Assembly: GCF_000730565.1 (NCBI RefSeq)
Contig: NZ_BBIQ01000008.1
Location: 62,001 to 126,000, forward strand
From: Pseudomonas fulva NBRC 16637 = DSM 17717
Lineage (GTDB): Bacteria > Pseudomonadota > Gammaproteobacteria > Pseudomonadales > Pseudomonadaceae
Length of the DNA stretch: 64,000 nucleotides
Direction: 5' to 3'
Position 1 is the stretch's first letter; each line of letters begins with the position of its first letter. The notes below the pieces were generated by a model. That model searched no databases, was not told the DNA's origin, and saw only the letters and a list, made by a program, of their open reading frames with translations. Of the stretch, positions 59,575-64,000 are shown one piece after another. The position numbers and the translations under genes are program-made.

Positions 59575-61020
59575 ATGCAATGGGAAGTTGTGATCGGGCT
59601 GGAAATTCACACTCAGCTCGCCACCCAGTCGAAAATCTTTTCCGGTAGTGCCACCACGTTTGGCTCGGAACCCAACACCCAGGCGAGCCTAGTCGACCTG
59701 GGCATGCCAGGTGTGCTGCCGGTCCTGAACCAGGAAGCGGTGCGCATGGCGTGCATGTTCGGCCTGGCCATCGATGCCGAGATCGGCAAGCGCAACGTGT
59801 TCGCGCGCAAGAACTACTTCTACCCCGACCTGCCCAAGGGCTATCAGATCAGCCAGATGGACCTGCCGATTGTGGGCAAGGGCCACCTGGACATCGCGCT
59901 GGAAGACGGCACCATCAAGCGCATCGGCGTGACCCGTGCCCACCTGGAAGAAGATGCGGGCAAGAGCCTGCACGAAGATTTCAGCGGCTCCACCGGCATC
60001 GACCTGAACCGTGCCGGCACCCCGCTGCTGGAAATCGTGTCCGAGCCCGACATGCGCAGCGCCAAGGAAGCGGTGGCCTATGTCAAGGCCATCCATGCGC
60101 TGGTGCGCTACCTGGGCATCTGCGACGGCAACATGGCCGAAGGATCACTGCGCTGCGACTGCAACGTGTCGATCCGGCCCAAGGGCCAGACCGAGTTCGG
60201 CACTCGCTGCGAGATCAAGAACGTCAACTCGTTCCGCTTCATCGAGCGCGCGATCAACAGCGAGATCCAGCGCCAGATCGACTTGATCGAGGACGGCGGC
60301 AAGGTGGTTCAGGAAACGCGCCTGTACGATCCGAACAAGGACGAGACCCGCTCCATGCGCAGCAAGGAGGAAGCCAACGACTACCGTTACTTCCCCGACC
60401 CGGACCTGCTGCCGGTGGTCATCGAGGACAGCTTCCTGGAAACCGTGCGCGCCGGCTTGCCGGAACTGCCCACCCAGAAAGTCGAGCGCTTCCAACGCCA
60501 GTACGGACTGTCGGCATACGATGCCAACGTTTTGGCATCGAGCCGTGAACAGGCCGACTACTTCGAGGAGGTGGTCAAGCTCGGGGGCGACGCCAAAATG
60601 GCCGCCAACTGGGTCATGGTCGAGCTGGGCAGCCTGCTCAACAAGCTGGGCATCGAGATTGACCAGGCCCCGGTCACCGCCGCGCAACTGGGCGGCATGC
60701 TGGTGCGCATCCGCGACAACACCATCAGCGGCAAGATCGCCAAGACCGTGTTCGAGGCCATGGCGGCAGGTGAAGGCGACGCCGACATCATCATCGAAAG
60801 CCGCGGCCTCAAGCAGGTCACCGACAGCGGCGCCATCGAGTCGATGCTCGACGAGGTGTTGGCGGCCAACGCCGAACAGGTCGAACAGTACCGCGCCGCC
60901 GACGAGGCCAAGCGCGGCAAAATGTTCGGTTTCTTCGTCGGCCAAGCCATGAAAGCTTCCAAGGGCAAGGCCAACCCTGGGCAGGTGAATCAGCTGCTCA
61001 AGGCCAAGCTCGAAGGCTGA
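59575..61020 (+). CDS. gatB: Glutamyl/aspartyl-tRNA amidotransferase subunit B
   Basis: 481 aa. The kinase/transamidase core with [25 protein letters not shown] signature (here [20 protein letters not shown]) and a C-terminal YqeY-like tail that binds tRNA. It activates and amidates the misacylated tRNA. Last gene of gatCAB. Confidence 0.97.
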   Translation: MQWEVVIGLEIHTQLATQSKIFSGSATTFGSEPNTQASLVDLGMPGVLPVLNQEAVRMACMFGLAIDAEIGKRNVFARKNYFYPDLPKGYQISQMDLPIVGKGHLDIALEDGTIKRIGVTRAHLEEDAGKSLHEDFSGSTGIDLNRAGTPLLEIVSEPDMRSAKEAVAYVKAIHALVRYLGICDGNMAEGSLRCDCNVSIRPKGQTEFGTRCEIKNVNSFRFIERAINSEIQRQIDLIEDGGKVVQETRLYDPNKDETRSMRSKEEANDYRYFPDPDLLPVVIEDSFLETVRAGLPELPTQKVERFQRQYGLSAYDANVLASSREQADYFEEVVKLGGDAKMAANWVMVELGSLLNKLGIEIDQAPVTAAQLGGMLVRIRDNTISGKIAKTVFEAMAAGEGDADIIIESRGLKQVTDSGAIESMLDEVLAANAEQVEQYRAADEAKRGKMFGFFVGQAMKASKGKANPGQVNQLLKAKLEG

Positions 61021-61139
61021 CCGCACCCTTCAGCGGGGGCTCGCCCTCGCTGACAGACCAGCAGAGGTTGACCAGGACACTGGTCCACCTCGGCTTGTCC
61101 CGCGCCCGGCCAAAAGCCCCGGCGCACCGGAGTACCTGT

Positions 61140-61514
61140 ATGTTCAAACGTTCTTTGGCCAGCTTGGCCCTCTTTTCCTGTCTGGCAGGCTGCGCCAGCC
61201 ATGACATCGACCCGCGAGGTTATGACCGCACGGGTACTGCCTCCTACTACGGCGCCCGCCATCACGGCAAACGCACCGCCAGCGGCGAGGCGTTCAATCA
61301 GCATGGCCTGACGGCGGCTCATCGCAACCTGCCGTTCGGCAGCCGGGTGCTGGTGACCAACCTGGCCAATCGGCGCAGCGTGGTGGTCCGCATCAACGAC
61401 CGCGGCCCGCACGCCCGCAGCCGGCTGATCGACCTGTCTCGGGCTGCCGCTGAAAAAATCGGCATGGTGCGTAGCGGAACGGCGCGCGTGCGAGTACAAG
61501 GTCTTAGTGACTGA
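61140..61514 (+). CDS. RlpA-like septal-ring lipoprotein, short form
   Basis: 124 aa from ATG 61140 (MFKRSLASLALFSCLAGCAS) with GGAG upstream. A lipobox LAGC gives a lipid-anchored cysteine at residue 18. The double-psi beta-barrel is clear: GTASYYGARHHGKRTASGEAFNQ, AHRNLPFGSRVLVTNL and INDRGPHARSRLIDLSRAAAEKIG, with the catalytic Asp and His of RlpA lytic transglycosylases. It lacks the C-terminal SPOR domain, so it is a short RlpA-like protein rather than canonical RlpA. Confidence 0.88.
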   Translation: MFKRSLASLALFSCLAGCASHDIDPRGYDRTGTASYYGARHHGKRTASGEAFNQHGLTAAHRNLPFGSRVLVTNLANRRSVVVRINDRGPHARSRLIDLSRAAAEKIGMVRSGTARVRVQGLSD

Positions 61515-61531
61515 CGACCAGGAGCTTTACC

Positions 61532-62617
61532 ATTTTCGATCTGGCCACCCTCCCCACGTTCAGCCTGCTGCAGCTGGGCATCGCTTTGCTGCTGCTGGTC
61601 GCAGGCGCCGAACTGCTGGTACGGGCTGCACTGCGCCTGGCGCAACGCCTCCACGTGCGGCCGCTGATCATCGGGCTGAGCCTGGTGGCATTCGGCAGCA
61701 CTGCCCCCCAGTTGACCCTCAGCCTGCAGGCCGCCTACCAAGGCGCACCGGACGTTGCCGTGGGCAGCGTCATCGGCAGCAACATCTTCAATGTGCTGGC
61801 CATTCTTGGCCTGGCAGCGCTGGTCATTCCCCTTCGCGTGTCTCGCCAGCTGGTACGCCTGGATATTCCGCTGATGATCCTGGCCAGCGCCCTGGTCTAC
61901 GGGTTGGCTGCCAATGGCTATCTGGGCCGCGTTGAAGGCGTATTGCTGCTGATGGGGCTGGTGGGTTACCTGGCCATGCTCTGGCACCAGTCCCGTCACT
62001 ACGCACGCACCTACCCTGCCCCGCCATCGGTGCCACAAAGCCCGGCACGCTTCTGGTGCGGGACGTTACTGTTGGTGATGGCAGGCCTGGCCCTGCTGAG
62101 CCTGGCCGGTCATCTGCTGCTCGACGCTGCCGTGGAAGTGGCCACTGACCTGGGCCTGTCCGAGCGCGTCATCGGCCTTACGGTGGTCGCCATCTGCACG
62201 TCGTTGCCGGAACTGGCAGCAGCCCTGATCGCTGCCTTGCGCGGTGAACGCGAGATCGCCGTGGGCACGGTGATCGGCAGCAACCTGTTCAACCTGTTGG
62301 GCGTATTGGGCCTGACCGCCGTGGTGACCCCCGAGCCCCTGTCGATTTCGCCCAATGCGCTGGATTTCGACCTGCCCGTCATGCTGGGTGTGGCCGCGTT
62401 GAGCTTGCCGGTGTTCTATTCAGGCTATCGCATCACCCGGGCCGAAGGGCTGGTGTTCCTGTGCCTGTACCTGGCCTACGGCCTGCACATCGCCGCGTTC
62501 ACCATGGGCATGCCCCTGGCCGGACGCCTGGAGCGCCTGATGCTGCTCTACGTATTGCCCGTGCTGGCGGTTGTGTTGGTGTACACCACGGTGCGCGCCT
62601 GGCGCCGCCAGCATTGA
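61532..62617 (+). CDS. Calcium/sodium antiporter, probable AUU start
   Basis: 361 aa if begun at ATT 61532 (IFDLATLPTFSLLQLGIALLLLVAGAELLVRAALRLAQ). AGGAG at 61520-61524 lies 7 nt before it. Between the in-frame TGA at 61508 and the TTG at 61586 there is no ATG, GTG or TTG, and the TTG start would delete most of the first helix. Two Na_Ca_ex halves, each with the alpha-repeat motif: GLSLVAFGSTAPQLTLSLQAA and GLTVVAICTSLPELAAALIAA. In each, GSVIGSN/GTVIGSN follows. Inner-membrane K+-independent exchanger of the YrbG type. Fallback start is TTG 61586. Confidence 0.88.
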   Translation: MFDLATLPTFSLLQLGIALLLLVAGAELLVRAALRLAQRLHVRPLIIGLSLVAFGSTAPQLTLSLQAAYQGAPDVAVGSVIGSNIFNVLAILGLAALVIPLRVSRQLVRLDIPLMILASALVYGLAANGYLGRVEGVLLLMGLVGYLAMLWHQSRHYARTYPAPPSVPQSPARFWCGTLLLVMAGLALLSLAGHLLLDAAVEVATDLGLSERVIGLTVVAICTSLPELAAALIAALRGEREIAVGTVIGSNLFNLLGVLGLTAVVTPEPLSISPNALDFDLPVMLGVAALSLPVFYSGYRITRAEGLVFLCLYLAYGLHIAAFTMGMPLAGRLERLMLLYVLPVLAVVLVYTTVRAWRRQH

Positions 62618-62632
62618 GCACCCCAAGTCAGA

Positions 62633-63994
62633 TCAGCGGCTGGCCTGACGGGCCTTCTTCAACTTGAAGGCTACCCAGAGCAGCAGGATCCAGCCAGGGA
62701 TCAGCATCACCGAGATGCGAATGGGCGGCGTCAGGTACATCACCACCAGGATCAGCACGATGAAGGCCAGGCACAGGTAGTTGGTGAACGGATGGCCCAG
62801 GCTCTGGTAGAACGGCTGTACCCCTGCCGCGCGCTTGGCCTTGCGGAACTTGAGGTGGGTGATGCTGATGCTGGCCCAGTTGATCACCAGCGCCGACACC
62901 GCCAGTGCCATCAGCAGGCCAAAGGCTTCGCCGGGCATCAGGTAGTTGATCACCACACACAGGCCCGTGGCCAGGGCAGAAATGCCTAAAGCTGCCAGGG
63001 GTACACCGCTGCGGCTGACCTTCAGCAATTGACGCGGGGCGTCACCTTGGCTAGCCAGGCCGAACAGCATGCGACTGTTGGCGTACACGCAGCTGTTGTA
63101 GACCGACAGCGCCGCTGTCAGGACCACGATGTTGAGGATGGTCGCGACCAGGTCGCTGTCCAGCTCATGGAAGATCATCACAAATGGACTGCCGCCTTGT
63201 ACCACCTTCTGCCAGGGGTACAACGAAAGCAGCACCGCCAGCGCGCCGATGTAGAAGATCAGGATCCGGTAGACCACCTGGTTGGTGGCCTTGGGAATGC
63301 TCTGGCGCGGATTGTCGGCTTCGGCGGCCGTGATGCCTACCAGTTCCAGGCCACCGAACGAAAACATGATCACGGCCAGGGCCATGACCAGGCCGCTCAC
63401 GCCATTGGGGAAGAACCCGCCGTATTGCCACAGGTTGGCCACGCTGGCGTCCGGGCCGCCGTTACCGGTGCTGAGCAACCAGGCGCCGAAACCTATCATG
63501 CTGACGATGGCCACGACTTTTACCAAGGCGAACCAGAACTCCATCTCGCCATAGACCTTCACCTGGGTGAGGTTGATCAGGTTGATCACCACAAAGAAGA
63601 TAGCGGCCGTGGCCCAGGTTGGAAAGTCAGGCCACCAGTACTGGACGTAGATACCCACCGCCGTCAGCTCGGCCATGCCGACCAACACGTAGACCACCCA
63701 GTAGTTCCAGCCAGACACGAAGCCTGCGAACTCGCTCCAGTACTGGTGGGCAAAATGGCTGAAGCTACCGGCCACCGGCTCTTCGACGACCATTTCCCCG
63801 AGCTGGCGCATGATCAGGAACGCCATCAGGCCAGCAATGGCATAGCCCAGCAAAACGGAGGGGCCGGCCAGCTGGATGGTCTGGGCAATGCCCAGGAACA
63901 ACCCCGTGCCGATGGCGCCGCCGAGCGCGATCAGCTGGATGTGACGATTCTTCAGCCCGCGCTGTAACCGCTCGGGCGTGCTCTGGTCTTGCAT
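62633..63994 (-). CDS. aroP: Aromatic amino acid permease, AroP-like
   Basis: 453 aa APC-superfamily permease with twelve membrane segments. The N-terminal LKNRHIQLIALGGAIGTGLFLG, RQLGEMVVEEPVAGSFSHFA, MFSFGGLELVGITAAEADNP and ALSVYNSCVYANSRMLFG segments match E. coli AroP closely (recalled), suggesting uptake of Phe, Tyr or Trp with protons. The exact substrate range is inference. It converges with the exchanger gene, with 15 bp between stops. Upstream control lies outside the window. Confidence 0.88.
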   Translation of the reverse strand: MQDQSTPERLQRGLKNRHIQLIALGGAIGTGLFLGIAQTIQLAGPSVLLGYAIAGLMAFLIMRQLGEMVVEEPVAGSFSHFAHQYWSEFAGFVSGWNYWVVYVLVGMAELTAVGIYVQYWWPDFPTWATAAIFFVVINLINLTQVKVYGEMEFWFALVKVVAIVSMIGFGAWLLSTGNGGPDASVANLWQYGGFFPNGVSGLVMALAVIMFSFGGLELVGITAAEADNPRQSIPKATNQVVYRILIFYIGALAVLLSLYPWQKVVQGGSPFVMIFHELDSDLVATILNIVVLTAALSVYNSCVYANSRMLFGLASQGDAPRQLLKVSRSGVPLAALGISALATGLCVVINYLMPGEAFGLLMALAVSALVINWASISITHLKFRKAKRAAGVQPFYQSLGHPFTNYLCLAFIVLILVVMYLTPPIRISVMLIPGWILLLWVAFKLKKARQASR

Positions 63995-64000
63995 GAAGTG

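Overview
The window is high-GC, densely coded chromosomal DNA from a fluorescent pseudomonad of the Pseudomonas putida group. I base this on gene content and gene order recalled for P. putida (arc operon, gcv cluster, lptFG/pepA/holC/valS, hupN, murA-hisGDC, mla, kds-lpt-rpoN-ptsN-rapZ-ptsO, fagA-fumC-orfX-sodA-zip, mreBCD/gatCAB) and on protein sequences that read like that group; no database search was possible. I see no rRNA, tRNA, insertion sequence, integrase, prophage or CRISPR array. Nearly everything is core genome.

Layout. 1-1660: end of the arginine deiminase operon (arcB tail, arcC, a small DUF5064-type gene). 1732-4605: a TyrR-like sigma-54 enhancer-binding protein, then a GltS glutamate/sodium symporter. 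4684-5729: a low-GC pocket with an orphan colicin/pyocin-type immunity gene and the regulatory region of the glycine cleavage operon gcvH-gcvP-gcvT (5730-10184). 10542-11332: cold-shock protein and RDD membrane protein. 11427-13596 (minus): lptG/lptF, divergent from pepA-holC-117 aa ORF-valS-rlmF (13898-20364). 20415-26291: hup, yejK, a GIY-YIG protein, a halovibrin-like secreted protein, an NTF2-like protein, a CynX-type MFS transporter and hisC. 25245-33199 (minus) reads mlaFEDCB, ibaG, murA, hisG, hisD, hisC. 33447-40460 (plus): kdsD, kdsC, lptC, lptA, lptB, rpoN, hpf, ptsN, rapZ, ptsO. 40547-44276 (minus): a Fur-box-headed fagA-fumC-orfX-sodA-zip operon. 44435-57602 (minus, except yjgA/darP): mreB, mreC, mreD, maf, rng, yhdP, nitrilase, tldD, then pmbA. 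57809-62617 (plus): gatC, gatA, gatB, an RlpA-like lipoprotein, a Na+/Ca2+ exchanger. An AroP-like permease (minus) closes the window.

How the genes work together. Much of the window builds and protects the envelope: KdsD/KdsC make the Kdo precursor, LptA/B/C with LptF/G move LPS, Mla retrieves phospholipids, YhdP is an AsmA-like envelope protein, MurA starts peptidoglycan synthesis and MreBCD sets cell shape. RpoN sits in its usual cluster with PTS-Ntr genes, and the window also holds what looks like a complete sigma-54 circuit: an enhancer-binding protein with an intact GAFTGA loop, three 18-bp operator-like repeats and a correctly spaced -24/-12 promoter before gcvH. I read this as the counterpart of the P. 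aeruginosa GcsR glycine-response system.

Best leads: the GcsR-type circuit with loss of glyA/sdaA from the gcv operon; two genes (mreC and the exchanger) whose frames contain no ATG/GTG/TTG start but have an AUU codon 7 nt after a strong Shine-Dalgarno sequence; an orphan, hot-spot-altered bacteriocin immunity protein coupled to a tiny upstream ORF; and a halovibrin-like secreted protein. I did not find a clearly new multi-gene system.
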